A program made the position numbers and the translations under genes. Under the pieces are notes generated by a model. It saw only the letters and a list, made by a program, of their open reading frames with translations, was not told the origin of the DNA and searched no databases. Shown piece by piece: positions 56,222 through 64,000 of a stretch of 64,000 nt of DNA (its first letter is position 1; each line of letters begins with the position of its first letter). The DNA is from Rothia nasimurium (GTDB taxonomy: Bacteria > Actinomycetota > Actinomycetes > Actinomycetales > Micrococcaceae): assembly GCF_014217215.1 (NCBI RefSeq), contig NZ_CP056080.1, positions 372,001 through 436,000 of the forward strand. Reading direction: 5' to 3'.

Positions 56222-56836
56222 ATGGCTAAGTCAACCATCGTACGCACCGCAGGTATCGTTGCAGCATCAGGCGCCATGCTCGCCGCAACCGTTGCACCCG
56301 CAAACGCATTCGCAGTAGCTGAAGTATCAGCACCCGCTCACTCAGCACCTTCACTGGCTTCACACTCTTACAACTACAACACCTGGGGCTACGAAGCTAC
56401 CTCAACCACCACCGTTGAGACCACCTCAACCGTCGCTCCCCAGGCAACCGCAACCGCTGCAGCTTCCAGCAACGTTGACCTCTCAAACGCTCGTGAAACC
56501 GTTCTGGCAGCTGCCTACGACGGCATCGGCGGCTCCTACGTTTGGGGCGGCAAGTCCTACAAGGCTTGGGACTGCTCAGGCTTCGTCTCCTATGTTTACG
56601 CACAGGCTGGCATCAACCTGACCGCCTACACCTACACCATGGCAACCGAGCTGACCCCCACCTCAAACCCCCAGCCCGGTGACATCGTCTTCACCAACGG
56701 CTACGCACACGTAGGCATCTACGTTGGTAACGGCCAGATGATTTCAGCTCTCAACCCCTCACAGGGCACCCAGCTGACCGCTGTTGACGGTGGCGGCTTC
56801 ATGCCCGTCGACGGTTACTACACCGCTGGCATCTAA
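56222..56836 (+). CDS. Secreted NlpC/P60 peptidoglycan hydrolase
   Basis: 204 residues with a Sec signal peptide (cleavage after about residue 31, VAPANAFA), a Ser/Thr-rich stretch, then an NlpC/P60 domain (about 90-204). Catalytic Cys118 in KAWDCSGFVSYVY and His163 in YAHVGIYVGNG; Asn178 could be the third residue. GGAGG lies 9 bases before ATG 56222. It probably cuts D-Glu to diamino-acid bonds in stem peptides. Under riboswitch control. No substrate-binding domain such as LysM or SH3. Confidence 0.9.
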   Translation: MAKSTIVRTAGIVAASGAMLAATVAPANAFAVAEVSAPAHSAPSLASHSYNYNTWGYEATSTTTVETTSTVAPQATATAAASSNVDLSNARETVLAAAYDGIGGSYVWGGKSYKAWDCSGFVSYVYAQAGINLTAYTYTMATELTPTSNPQPGDIVFTNGYAHVGIYVGNGQMISALNPSQGTQLTAVDGGGFMPVDGYYTAGI

Positions 56837-56991
56837 GACTTCTCACACAGTATGGGGCAGTCACTACTGCCCCAGCCGGTGACGTTCACTCAGTAGCTGG
56901 TCACTTTCCTACTGAAAACGAACACAAGAATTCCTACCACACATCACACGGTAAGGATCCCCCGCAAACACAGGTTTGCATATGCGCACCA

Positions 56992-57016
56992 GACGACCAG
57001 CTGGGGCGCATTTTTT
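56992..57016 (+). terminator. Terminator after NlpC/P60 gene
   Basis: ATGCGC (56992-56997) pairs with GCGCAT (57006-57011), followed by a run of Ts. It lies about 155 bases after the stop; the sequence between holds no gene. Confidence 0.7.
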
Positions 57017-57063
57017 ATACCCACTTTTCGACTCCGGCAGAAGGCACAGCTAGGATTGGAACT

Positions 57064-57303
57064 ATGTCGCAGAAGTTAAACAGCCCCCAATTCGAAAGCC
57101 CGACCGGTTCATCCGACCAAGAATTCACCTACATGGCCATCGGAATGGTAGCCGGCGCCGTACCCGGCATTGTCCTCGGCCTCATCATCGCCATCTTCGT
57201 AGGGCACGCCGCCATGTGGGTCTCCATCACCGGCGGCATCGGCATCGTCCTCGGCCTTATTGCCTCCCGAGTAGCCTACAACAAAAAGAAAACCCGCAAC
57301 TAG
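57064..57303 (+). CDS. Small two-span membrane protein
   Basis: 79 residues: polar start, two Gly-rich spans (TYMAIGMVAGAVPGIVLGLI and a second with SITGGIGIVLGLIASRVAY), basic end NKKKTRN. Function unknown. It ends in a long perfect hairpin that separates it from the tRNA on the other strand. Confidence 0.7.
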   Translation: MSQKLNSPQFESPTGSSDQEFTYMAIGMVAGAVPGIVLGLIIAIFVGHAAMWVSITGGIGIVLGLIASRVAYNKKKTRN

Positions 57304-57312
57304 CCTCCAACC

Positions 57313-57377
57313 GGGCACAAAAAGAGAGGGTATGCCAGCGCTTCGCGCAGTATGGCATACCCTCTCTTTTTGTGCCC
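57313..57377. terminator. Bidirectional terminator with 25-bp perfect stem
   Basis: 25 consecutive pairs (57313-57337 with 57353-57377) with a small inner GC stem and A/T runs inside both arms. The right arm overlaps the last five bases of tRNA-Arg. Ends transcription of both the small membrane gene and the tRNA. Confidence 0.85.
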
Positions 57378-57445
57378 CCGAGACGATTCGAACGTCCGAC
57401 ACCCGCTTTAGGAGAGCGGTGCTCTATCCCCTGAGCTACGAGGGC
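57373..57445 (-). tRNA. tRNA-Arg (anticodon CCT)
   Basis: A 73-base cloverleaf on the minus strand. Acceptor stem GCCCTCG pairs with CGGGGGC (one G-U), D arm GCTCAGGGGATAGAGC, anticodon stem CCGCT/AGCGG with loop CTCCTAA (anticodon CCT, codon AGG), T loop TTCGAAT. Discriminator is A. CCA is not encoded. Confidence 0.95.
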
Positions 57446-57485
57446 GCAACTCCACCAGTTTACACGAAAACCTGTACGCCACCCG

Positions 57486-57503
57486 AAAAGTGCAAGTACC
57501 TGT
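57486..57503. repeat. Direct repeat, left copy, flanking AbiEi/DUF559 gene
   Basis: AAAAGTGCAAGTACCTGT; the copy at 58530-58547 differs at one base. Its first ten bases also pair with 57522-57531 as a short inverted repeat. Confidence 0.7.
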
Positions 57504-57612
57504 GGATAAGTCGATGGTATATGCACTTTTCCGGCGGCACGAAGGCGCGCTAACCGGCCCCTGCGTCCACAGGGCTAGCGTCAACACCCCTGATTCAGTC
57601 ACCCTATACACC

Positions 57613-58530
57613 ATGAGCCAGCACCTATATAACTCAGTACTTCTCACCGGTGACCTACGACTACAAGGACTGACCAGTCGCAAAATTAGTGACGCAGTGC
57701 GGTCTAAAGAGCTCGTCCGTCTCAGACAGGGAGCCTATATCAAAACCCAGACGCTCGCCGAGGCAACCCCTACCGAGCGTGCCCTGATACACCACATAGC
57801 GGTGAGCAAAACCCGCTCACACGCCGTCCTTACACGCACGTCCGCTGCTCTTGCCTGGGGAGCGCCCCTCCTTGAACTCCCCTCTCATATCTACCTCGCG
57901 AGTTCCTGGCGCGATCGCGGCAAACAGCAGGGCATTCGCCGCTGCGTCACTCCTGCTGAAGCAATAAATAGGGCACAGGAGTACCAGGGCCTTACGGTTC
58001 TCTCACCTATAGACACCGTCCTGAGCTGTATCGGTCACCAGCGGGCGCTCACCACGGTGACGGTTGCACACTATTTTCTCCACCAGAACCTGTGCAATCA
58101 GTACCTGCTGTACGATGCACTACTAGCCGTCTCCGACCGTGGTGCGAAGCAAGCTCGTACTCTGGCACGGAGCCTGACGACCGAGCTTGAATCACCGTTA
58201 GAATCTCAGGCGTATTTTCTGATGGTGCTTGAAAATCTTGAGCTACCCGCCTTGCAGCGGTGGGTGGTTACGAGTAGCGGCCGCCGCTATCGTCCTGATT
58301 TTATGTGGCGGCACCTCAGGCTTATTCTCGAGGTAGACGGCCGTATCAAGTACACCGGGCCTTATCGGTCTTTTGACGAACAGCGACAGCAAGATCTCTT
58401 CCGACAGCGCGAGTTAGAGAACGAGGGCTGGAAGGTCTTGCGAATCACCTATGAAGACCTCACTCACCGCCCGCAGCACGTGGTGGGCCTGTTGCTACGG
58501 CACGGGGTGCGGCGACTAGCTGCCGCTTAA
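57613..58530 (+). CDS. AbiEi-like antitoxin-type protein with DUF559 nuclease-like end
   Basis: 305 residues from ATG 57613 (frame open from 57490). The N-terminal winged-helix-like part has LTSRKISDAVRSKELVRLRQ and GAYIKTQT, as in AbiEi-type proteins, followed by the AbiEi_4-like middle (HAVLTRTSAALAWGAPLLEL). The end resembles DUF559/very-short-patch-repair folds: RRYRPDFMWRHLRLILEVDG, RQRELENEGWKVLRITYED. No AbiEii partner is adjacent. Its codon use is less GC3-rich than its neighbours. The start lacks a ribosome-binding site. Confidence 0.75.
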   Translation: MSQHLYNSVLLTGDLRLQGLTSRKISDAVRSKELVRLRQGAYIKTQTLAEATPTERALIHHIAVSKTRSHAVLTRTSAALAWGAPLLELPSHIYLASSWRDRGKQQGIRRCVTPAEAINRAQEYQGLTVLSPIDTVLSCIGHQRALTTVTVAHYFLHQNLCNQYLLYDALLAVSDRGAKQARTLARSLTTELESPLESQAYFLMVLENLELPALQRWVVTSSGRRYRPDFMWRHLRLILEVDGRIKYTGPYRSFDEQRQQDLFRQRELENEGWKVLRITYEDLTHRPQHVVGLLLRHGVRRLAAA

Positions 58531-58574
58531 AAAGTGCAAGTGCCTGTCACTTTTGCACAGGCACTTGCACTTTT
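58530..58574 (+). terminator. Terminator containing right copy of direct repeat
   Basis: An 18-bp perfect stem (58530-58547 with 58557-58574) with a 9-base loop, ending in four Ts. Its left arm is the second copy of the repeat found upstream of the gene. Confidence 0.8.
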
Positions 58575-58616
58575 CGGGGGGGGCAGACGGGGGGCGGGCG
58601 GGATGCTAGCCCGGCA

Positions 58617-59321
58617 TCACTGCCCGGGCAGCTCACCGCGGGCGAAGGCGTCCATCTTGCTTCTGACCAGTCGCAGCGCCAGGTAACCCAGCTGCACCAG
58701 GCAGAGCACGAACAGAGCCCAGCGGGCCGTCATGAGAAGAGAAGCAAGCCCGGTAGCGCCGCCCAGTGGATCGGCTAGGGCTGAATCAACGGCAAAACCA
58801 CCGGCAATAAAAACAAAAGCGTAGGCCACCGGCAGGGTCAACATCAGCCGGCCCACCAGTAGCTCAAACTTGGAAGCTCGCACCATATTCCACCAGGTGA
58901 AAGCAAAAATCAGGGGCAGAATGAGTCCTGTAGAACGGTGGAGCACCTGGTAGGCCTGCAAGCCCTCTACACCCAGGCCCGCCGCTACAGTCTGCAGGTG
59001 CTGGGCGTCAAAACGCAGCATGAGTTCCGGGGCAGTCGCACCGGCGGCCGCCGACACCCCCGGCAGCAGCATGAGGTAGTAGTAGAGCAAAAACAGCACC
59101 GTCACGACAAAGGCAACGCCTAAGAAAATATAGGAGCCCCCGCCCTTTTCCGGCTCGGCGGCAAGCTCTGCCCGGCTATAGTCGGTGACGACGCGGGGCC
59201 CTGCCCCCTGCCCGCGTGGGGGCGCGGACGTCGGCCCCGTCTGAGCTGCGGACGGTGCGGGGGAGTGTGCTTGTGTGTTTTCGCCGTAGAGACGTTTCTT
59301 CTGACCTTTTGAAAGACCCAT
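58617..59321 (-). CDS. Hypothetical four-span membrane protein
   Basis: 234 residues. Start GLSKGQKKRLYGEN is basic; polar Pro-rich stretch to about 65; spans at about 66-88, 130-150, 160-182 and 195-220. Sequence between spans 1 and 2 (PELMLRFDAQHLQTVAAGLG) is outside. Unrecognised; typical of conserved actinobacterial membrane proteins next to pcrA. Divergent from pcrA. Confidence 0.65.
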   Translation of the reverse strand: MGLSKGQKKRLYGENTQAHSPAPSAAQTGPTSAPPRGQGAGPRVVTDYSRAELAAEPEKGGGSYIFLGVAFVVTVLFLLYYYLMLLPGVSAAAGATAPELMLRFDAQHLQTVAAGLGVEGLQAYQVLHRSTGLILPLIFAFTWWNMVRASKFELLVGRLMLTLPVAYAFVFIAGGFAVDSALADPLGGATGLASLLMTARWALFVLCLVQLGYLALRLVRSKMDAFARGELPGQ

Positions 59322-59415
59322 GCTGTCTATCTTATCTGTCAGCTCAATCGGGTGTGGGCTGTGGCCCTCTCGCCTAAAATGGGGAGTTGACGGTTGATCT
59401 TTGGAGGGTTCTTCT

Positions 59416-62115
59416 ATGTTTGATGATGACGATTTTATGCCTGCGCCCGCGCCGCCGCGCTCTGCTGCGCCTGAGGGGGAGCCTTTCTTTGACGAGCCTC
59501 CTTTCGATCCCTTCTATGATGCGGCCTCTCCGGCCGATGACTTTGTGCCTCCTGCCTACCAGGTGGGCGGGTTTATGCCTGATTTTGAGGATGCCCTCCC
59601 CGCTCCCAGCGTCAACCCCGAGACGCTGGTGGCGGGGCTGAATGAACATCAGGCTGAAGCGGTCAAGCACGCGGGCAGCCCGCTGCTGATTGTGGCGGGT
59701 GCCGGGTCGGGCAAGACCCGCGTTCTGACCCACCGTATCGCCTACCTGCTAGCGACGGGCCGCGCCCACCAGGGGCAGATTCTGGCGATTACCTTCACCA
59801 ATAAAGCGGCAGCCGAGATGCGGGAGCGTATTACAGCCCTGGTGGGGCCGCGGGCTCAGAGCATGTGGATTTCGACCTTCCACTCTTTCTGCGTGCGAGT
59901 GCTGCGGCGCGAGGCTAAAGCCCTGGGTCTCAAATCGACCTTCTCCATCTACGACTCGGCTGATTCCCAGCGCCTGCTGACGCTCATCATCAAGCAGATG
60001 AACCTCGATACCAAGAAGTTCACCGCCAAGGTGGTGGGCAACCGTATCTCTAACCTCAAGAATGAGCTGGTCAGCGCCCAACAGTTCGCAGCCGAAACCA
60101 GCCCCACCGACCCCTGGGAAGGCGTGATTTCGAAGGTCTACACGGCTTACACCGAGCGCCTGCGGGCAGCTAACTCCCTCGACTTCGACGACCTCATCTT
60201 CGAGACCGTCAACCTTTTGAAGAACCACCCGCAGGTAGCCGAGTACTACCGCCGCCGCTTCCGCCATATCCTGGTTGACGAATACCAGGACACCAACCAC
60301 GCCCAGTACCAGCTGGTGCGGCAGTTGGTGGGGGGTGCGGCGTCCTTGCGCCCTGAGACCGGGCCTGCCGATAACGGCCCCTACCCCGACGCCTACCCGC
60401 CCGCTGAGCTGACGGTGGTGGGTGACTCTGACCAGTCCATCTATGCCTTCCGCGGGGCTGATATTCGCAATATCACCGACTTTGAGCAGGACTACCCGGC
60501 GGCTCGCACCATCTTGCTGGAGCAGAACTACCGCTCCACCCAGAACATCCTCTCGGCGGCGAACGCCGTGATTGAGCGCAACAAGGGTCGCAGGCCCAAG
60601 AAGCTCTGGACGGCCAGCGGCGACGGTGCCAAAATCACCGGCTACGTGGCAGAGTCCGAGCACGCTGAGGCCCGCTACATCGCCCAGGAAATTGACCGTC
60701 TGCGCGATGAACACGGTACCGCCCCCGGCGACGTGGCGATTTTCTACCGCACCAACGCCCAGTCCCGCACGCTCGAAGAAATGCTCATGCGCGTGGGTCT
60801 GCCCTACCGCGTGGTCGGCGGTACCCGCTTCTACGAGCGCAAGGAAATCAAGGATGCCCTGGCCTACCTGCGCGTGCTGGTGAACCCCGATGACGACATC
60901 AACGTGCGCCGCGTGCTTAACGAGCCTAAGCGGGGTATCGGAGCTAAGTCCGAGGGCGTGGTGGCCGACCACGCCCGCGCTACCGGTATCTCCTTCATGG
61001 CTGCCCTGCGCCAGGGTAGCGAGGTGCCCGGTCTGGGCGCAGCCGCCGTGAAGAAGATGGCTGCTTTTGCTCAGATGATTGACGACCTAGCCCAGCTCGC
61101 TACCACCGAGTCAGCAGCCACCTGTCTCGAAGCCGTGCTGGAGCAGACCGGCTACCTGGCAGCCCTGCGCGAATCCAAGGATATTCAGGACGAATCCCGC
61201 GTCGAGAACCTCTCCGAGCTGGTGGACGCCGTGCGCGAGTTCGAAATCGACAACGAAGGTGCCACCCTGGAGGACTTCCTCGAACACGTCGCCCTGGTCG
61301 TTGACGCCGACCAGATCCCTAACAAGCCTAAGGCCGAGCAGGAGGGCGGGCCGTCCGCCGCCCAGATTGCCGCTGAGGTGGCAGAAGCCCGATCCCAGGG
61401 CGTCATTACCCTCATGACCCTGCACACCGCTAAGGGCCTAGAATTCCCCGTGGTTTTCTTGACCGGTATGGAGCACGGCCTCTTCCCCCACCAGCGGGCC
61501 CTCACCGACGACTCTGAGATGAGCGAAGAGCGCCGCCTGGCCTATGTGGGCCTGACCCGCGCCATGGAACGCCTCTACCTCACCCGCGCTGAGAACCGCT
61601 CCATGTGGGGCCAGAGCCAGTTCAACCCGCCGTCGCCCTTCCTCGAAGAGATCCCCGAAGAGCTCATTGACTGGAAGCGCACCGGTTCATCCTTTGGCGG
61701 CTACTCCGGTAGCGGCTACGGGGGCGCTTACGCGGGCGGACGCGGCGGCTGGGCAGGCAACCGCGGTGGCAGCTCTGTGAGTGGGTACGGTTCTTCGTAC
61801 GGGTCCTCCACCTACTCCAGCCGCTTTGACGAACCGGCCGAGCGGCGGCGTCCTGCCGAACCTTCCACCAGCGAAGTCAACGGGTCTTCCACCTACGGAC
61901 TCAAGGCAGCAGCCCGGCAGGTCTCCCGTGTGCAGCAGAATAAGGAAATTCCGGCGCTCGCGGTTGGCGACCGTGTTGAGCACACTAGCTTTGGTGAGGG
62001 CCGCGTGACCGCGGTTGAAGGGGCCGGCGATAAAACCGTCGCCAAGGTGCGCTTTGCCAAAGAAGAGAAACGACTCCTGCTGCGCTACGCGCCGCTGACT
62101 AAAAAGACCGACTAA
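59416..62115 (+). CDS. pcrA: ATP-dependent DNA helicase PcrA (UvrD/Rep family)
   Basis: 3'-5' helicase in excision repair and replication-fork clearance. 899 residues. Acidic extension (1-70), then motif Q/I (GLNEHQAEAV, AGAGSGKTRVLTHR), motif II VDEYQDTNHAQY, motif III VGDSDQSIYAFRGAD, motif IV LEQNYRSTQNIL, motif V TLMTLHTAKGLEFPVV, motif VI YVGLTRAMERLYLT. A Gly/Ser/Tyr/Arg-rich linker at about 755-806 precedes a C-terminal Tudor-like domain (VGDRVEHTSFGEGRVT). ATG 59416 with GGAGG 8 bases upstream rather than TTG 59401. Confidence 0.94.
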   Translation: MFDDDDFMPAPAPPRSAAPEGEPFFDEPPFDPFYDAASPADDFVPPAYQVGGFMPDFEDALPAPSVNPETLVAGLNEHQAEAVKHAGSPLLIVAGAGSGKTRVLTHRIAYLLATGRAHQGQILAITFTNKAAAEMRERITALVGPRAQSMWISTFHSFCVRVLRREAKALGLKSTFSIYDSADSQRLLTLIIKQMNLDTKKFTAKVVGNRISNLKNELVSAQQFAAETSPTDPWEGVISKVYTAYTERLRAANSLDFDDLIFETVNLLKNHPQVAEYYRRRFRHILVDEYQDTNHAQYQLVRQLVGGAASLRPETGPADNGPYPDAYPPAELTVVGDSDQSIYAFRGADIRNITDFEQDYPAARTILLEQNYRSTQNILSAANAVIERNKGRRPKKLWTASGDGAKITGYVAESEHAEARYIAQEIDRLRDEHGTAPGDVAIFYRTNAQSRTLEEMLMRVGLPYRVVGGTRFYERKEIKDALAYLRVLVNPDDDINVRRVLNEPKRGIGAKSEGVVADHARATGISFMAALRQGSEVPGLGAAAVKKMAAFAQMIDDLAQLATTESAATCLEAVLEQTGYLAALRESKDIQDESRVENLSELVDAVREFEIDNEGATLEDFLEHVALVVDADQIPNKPKAEQEGGPSAAQIAAEVAEARSQGVITLMTLHTAKGLEFPVVFLTGMEHGLFPHQRALTDDSEMSEERRLAYVGLTRAMERLYLTRAENRSMWGQSQFNPPSPFLEEIPEELIDWKRTGSSFGGYSGSGYGGAYAGGRGGWAGNRGGSSVSGYGSSYGSSTYSSRFDEPAERRRPAEPSTSEVNGSSTYGLKAAARQVSRVQQNKEIPALAVGDRVEHTSFGEGRVTAVEGAGDKTVAKVRFAKEEKRLLLRYAPLTKKTD

Positions 62116-62124
62116 GATATAAGA

Positions 62125-62152
62125 AGCCCGGTACCGCCCGTGGTGCCGGGCT
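62125..62152 (+). terminator. Terminator after pcrA
   Basis: Eleven-bp stem with one G-U pair (62125-62135 with 62142-62152) followed by CTTTTCT. Confidence 0.85.
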
Positions 62153-62182
62153 CTTTTCTGCCCGATTCACTCAAGGATGACC

Positions 62183-62791
62183 ATGGATCACGACTCTAAC
62201 CTTCCCTCTATCGCCGAAGAATTTGTGGAGGCAATGGATGAGGTGACCGATACCCGCGTGCAGCTTCAGGAGATTTCTGATCTCTTCCTTTTTCGTATTG
62301 AAATTGACCCCTCGACTGATGCTGCCCGCCGCATTGAGAAGGTGCTGGGCGCTGCCCTACCGACTACTCGCGGGCAGGTAACGGGCGATGCGACCGCCCT
62401 GCATCTGCTGTACGGCACCCGCCAGGTCGTGGCCTGCCTGTATGTTGAAGAGGGCGTGTACCTGGTGGTGACCAGGGTGGACGCCGTAAAACTGGGGCGC
62501 GCGCTCACCGCGGCCCTGGGGTGCGATGAGGGGCTGGTGCTCGATGTATCGGTCAACCGCACCGTGCTGAACCTGAGCGGGGTCGCCGCAGCGGACGTCA
62601 TCGACGAGGTCGTGCACTTCGACTTCCCGCCGGACTTCTTCGACCCGGGCAAGGCCCTGTCCTGCACCGTGGCTGAGGCCCGTATTATGCTCTGGCGTAT
62701 CGATGAGCTGGAGTACCTGATGGTGCCCCGCGCCTCCGATACAGCCCCCTTCCTGGTCAATATTCTGGACGCCTGCGAGAAGGTCAAATAG
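62183..62791 (+). CDS. Stand-alone SoxG-like protein
   Basis: 202 residues. The C-terminal half resembles sarcosine oxidase gamma subunits: VLDVSVNRTVLNLSGVAAAD, FDFPPDFFDPGKALSCTVAE, ARIMLWRIDELEYLMVPR. In SoxG proteins the same order (DVS.NRT.L.LSG, F.PG, LWR.) is seen. No soxB, soxD or soxA genes are adjacent, so it cannot be part of a local sarcosine oxidase operon; it may have a separate role with folate or a distant oxidase. ATG 62183 is preferred to 62177 because AAGG sits 7 bases upstream. Confidence 0.6.
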   Translation: MDHDSNLPSIAEEFVEAMDEVTDTRVQLQEISDLFLFRIEIDPSTDAARRIEKVLGAALPTTRGQVTGDATALHLLYGTRQVVACLYVEEGVYLVVTRVDAVKLGRALTAALGCDEGLVLDVSVNRTVLNLSGVAAADVIDEVVHFDFPPDFFDPGKALSCTVAEARIMLWRIDELEYLMVPRASDTAPFLVNILDACEKVK

Positions 62792-63000
62792 GCTCGGTGG
62801 GGGAGCGCCGGTCATAACTGACAGGTTTGTTTCATTCAAAGGGAAATAAGTTCGCACCCCTATAGGCAAGTACGCTAAAGTTTCTTTGTGGAGAAGCTTT
62901 GTGTGCTCCAGCTCTCGCAATGGGGCGGGCACCGAACTTCGTACATGTAAACGCCGGGAGCACCGCTTTCTGGCATGACTTCGACGAAGAAGGAATCCCT

Positions 63001-64000
63001 GTGGACCTGTTTGAATACCAGGCACGCGATCTCTTTGAGAAGCACGGCGTCCCCGTGCTCCAGGGCATCGTAGCTACCACCCCTGAAGAAGCAAAGGCAG
63101 CAGCTGAGAAGATCGGTGGCGTCACCGTAGTCAAGGCCCAGGTTAAGGTGGGCGGACGCGGTAAGGCCGGTGGCGTGAAGGTCGCCAAGACCGCTGACGA
63201 GGCTTACGAGTACGCCCAGCAGATTCTGGGCATGGACATCAAGGGCCACACCGTCCACCGCGTGATGATCGCCCAGGGCGCAGACATCGCTGAAGAGTAC
63301 TACTTCTCCATGCTGCTTGACCGCGCTAACCGCTCCTACCTGGCCATGTGCTCCGTTGAAGGTGGCATGGACATTGAGACCCTGGCTGCCGAGCGCCCTG
63401 AGGCCCTGGCCAAGGTTGAGGTCAACCCCATGGACGGCATCATTGCTGAGAAGGCCGCCGAGATTGTTGAGGCCGCTGGCTTCGCTGAGGACGTACGCGA
63501 GGACGTCGCTGCCGTGCTGGTCAAGCTGGGCGAGGTCTACAAGAAGGAAGACGCTACCCTGGTTGAGGTCAACCCGCTGGTCAAGACCGGCGACGGCAAG
63601 ATTCTGGCCCTGGACGGCAAGGTCTCCCTCGACGATAACGCTGAGTTCCGTCAGCCCGAGCACGAGGCCCTGGTTGATAAGTCAGCCGAGAACCCTCTCG
63701 AAGCTAAGGCCAAGGAAAACGACCTCAACTACGTCAAGCTCGACGGTGAAGTCGGCATCATCGGTAACGGTGCAGGCCTGGTTATGTCTACCCTCGACGT
63801 CGTTGCCTACGCCGGTGAAAACCACGGCAACGTCAAGCCCGCTAACTTCCTCGATATTGGTGGCGGTGCGTCCGCTGAGGTGATGGCAGCTGGCCTCGAC
63901 ATTATTCTCAACGATGAGCAGGTGAAGTCTGTTTTCGTCAACGTCTTCGGTGGCATCACCTCCTGCGACGCTGTAGCTAACGGCATCATCAAGGCCCTGG
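63001..64000 (+). CDS. sucC: Succinyl-CoA synthetase beta subunit, 5' part
   Basis: TCA-cycle enzyme forming succinate and a nucleoside triphosphate from succinyl-CoA. The first 333 residues are present; the 3' end lies outside the window. [19 protein letters not shown] is the typical start, followed by [17 protein letters not shown] (ATP-grasp), VEVNPLV and the CoA-domain signature [10 protein letters not shown] and [12 protein letters not shown] 63001 with AAGGA 7 bases upstream. sucD should follow. Confidence 0.95.
   Translation, partial: MDLFEYQARDLFEKHGVPVLQGIVATTPEEAKAAAEKIGGVTVVKAQVKVGGRGKAGGVKVAKTADEAYEYAQQILGMDIKGHTVHRVMIAQGADIAEEYYFSMLLDRANRSYLAMCSVEGGMDIETLAAERPEALAKVEVNPMDGIIAEKAAEIVEAAGFAEDVREDVAAVLVKLGEVYKKEDATLVEVNPLVKTGDGKILALDGKVSLDDNAEFRQPEHEALVDKSAENPLEAKAKENDLNYVKLDGEVGIIGNGAGLVMSTLDVVAYAGENHGNVKPANFLDIGGGASAEVMAAGLDIILNDEQVKSVFVNVFGGITSCDAVANGIIKAL

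Noticed and set aside
59749-60972. 407-codon minus-strand frame inside pcrA
   Set aside because: Shadow of the helicase; composition (Val/Gly/His-rich) is typical of antisense frames in GC-rich DNA.

Overview
The window looks like the chromosome of a high-GC actinobacterium of the family Micrococcaceae, most likely Rothia or a close relative. This is inferred from the gene set (DUF3263, DUF3027, a LytR_C-type protein, DtxR/IdeR, tandem ThrE-type exporters, an isolated CIRCE-controlled groEL, an actinobacterial c-di-AMP riboswitch) and from GC-rich third codon positions. No 16S sequence is present, so the genus is a guess.

Layout. 1-4.7 kb: 3' end of hisC, then a three-gene 2-oxoacid dehydrogenase operon (E1 alpha, E1 beta, E2) closed by two strong hairpins. 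5.0-8.1 kb (minus): LuxR-type response regulator, histidine kinase, and an overlapping kinase-like membrane protein without a clear ATPase domain. 8.3-12 kb: membrane protein, sugar O-acetyltransferase, small membrane protein, divergent acyl-CoA ligase, and a small gene that looks frameshifted. 12.2-15.1 kb: methionine ABC importer metQ-metN-metI. 15.2-16.6 kb: membrane protein and HAD phosphatase.

16.6-26.8 kb is an accessory island of visibly lower GC. A 128-bp inverted repeat (one mismatch) bounds it and two related IS3-family elements lie at its ends, one truncated and one complete. Between them are several 5'-truncated C-terminal tips of Rhs/YD-repeat proteins, two still carrying the end of the Rhs core. 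Tips or tail fragments are each followed by a small membrane-anchored protein with two conserved cysteines (CT[VI] just after the membrane segment, and usually DCG or ECG about 26-31 residues later). There are six of these partners and they are clearly paralogous. I regard this tip/partner array as the best candidate for an undescribed system, probably a polymorphic toxin/immunity or surface-protein cassette store.

26.9-34.5 kb: tandem-domain histidine phosphatase, VanZ-like protein, then the fructose PTS genes fruR-fruK-fruA, ptsI and ptsH. 34.7-41.5 kb: FemAB-type peptidyltransferase, two overlapping ThrE-family exporters, uracil-DNA glycosylase, DUF3263 and LytR_C proteins. 41.6-48.4 kb: CIRCE-groEL, a 50-residue membrane peptide, rRNA methyltransferase, isochorismate synthase, phosphopantetheinyl transferase, RNase HI with an extra domain, and a WXG100 protein. 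48.7-55.6 kb: an OmpR-type two-component pair, small membrane protein, DUF3027 protein, MFS exporter, serC and the DtxR/IdeR iron regulator. 55.6-64 kb: c-di-AMP riboswitch with NlpC/P60 cell-wall hydrolase, tRNA-Arg(CCT), an AbiEi/DUF559-like gene bracketed by direct repeats, PcrA helicase, a stand-alone SoxG-like protein, and the start of sucC.

Outside the island the content is mostly core metabolism, sugar uptake, envelope biogenesis and metal or stress regulation. Functions are read from motifs and family resemblance in the translated sequence; no database search was run.
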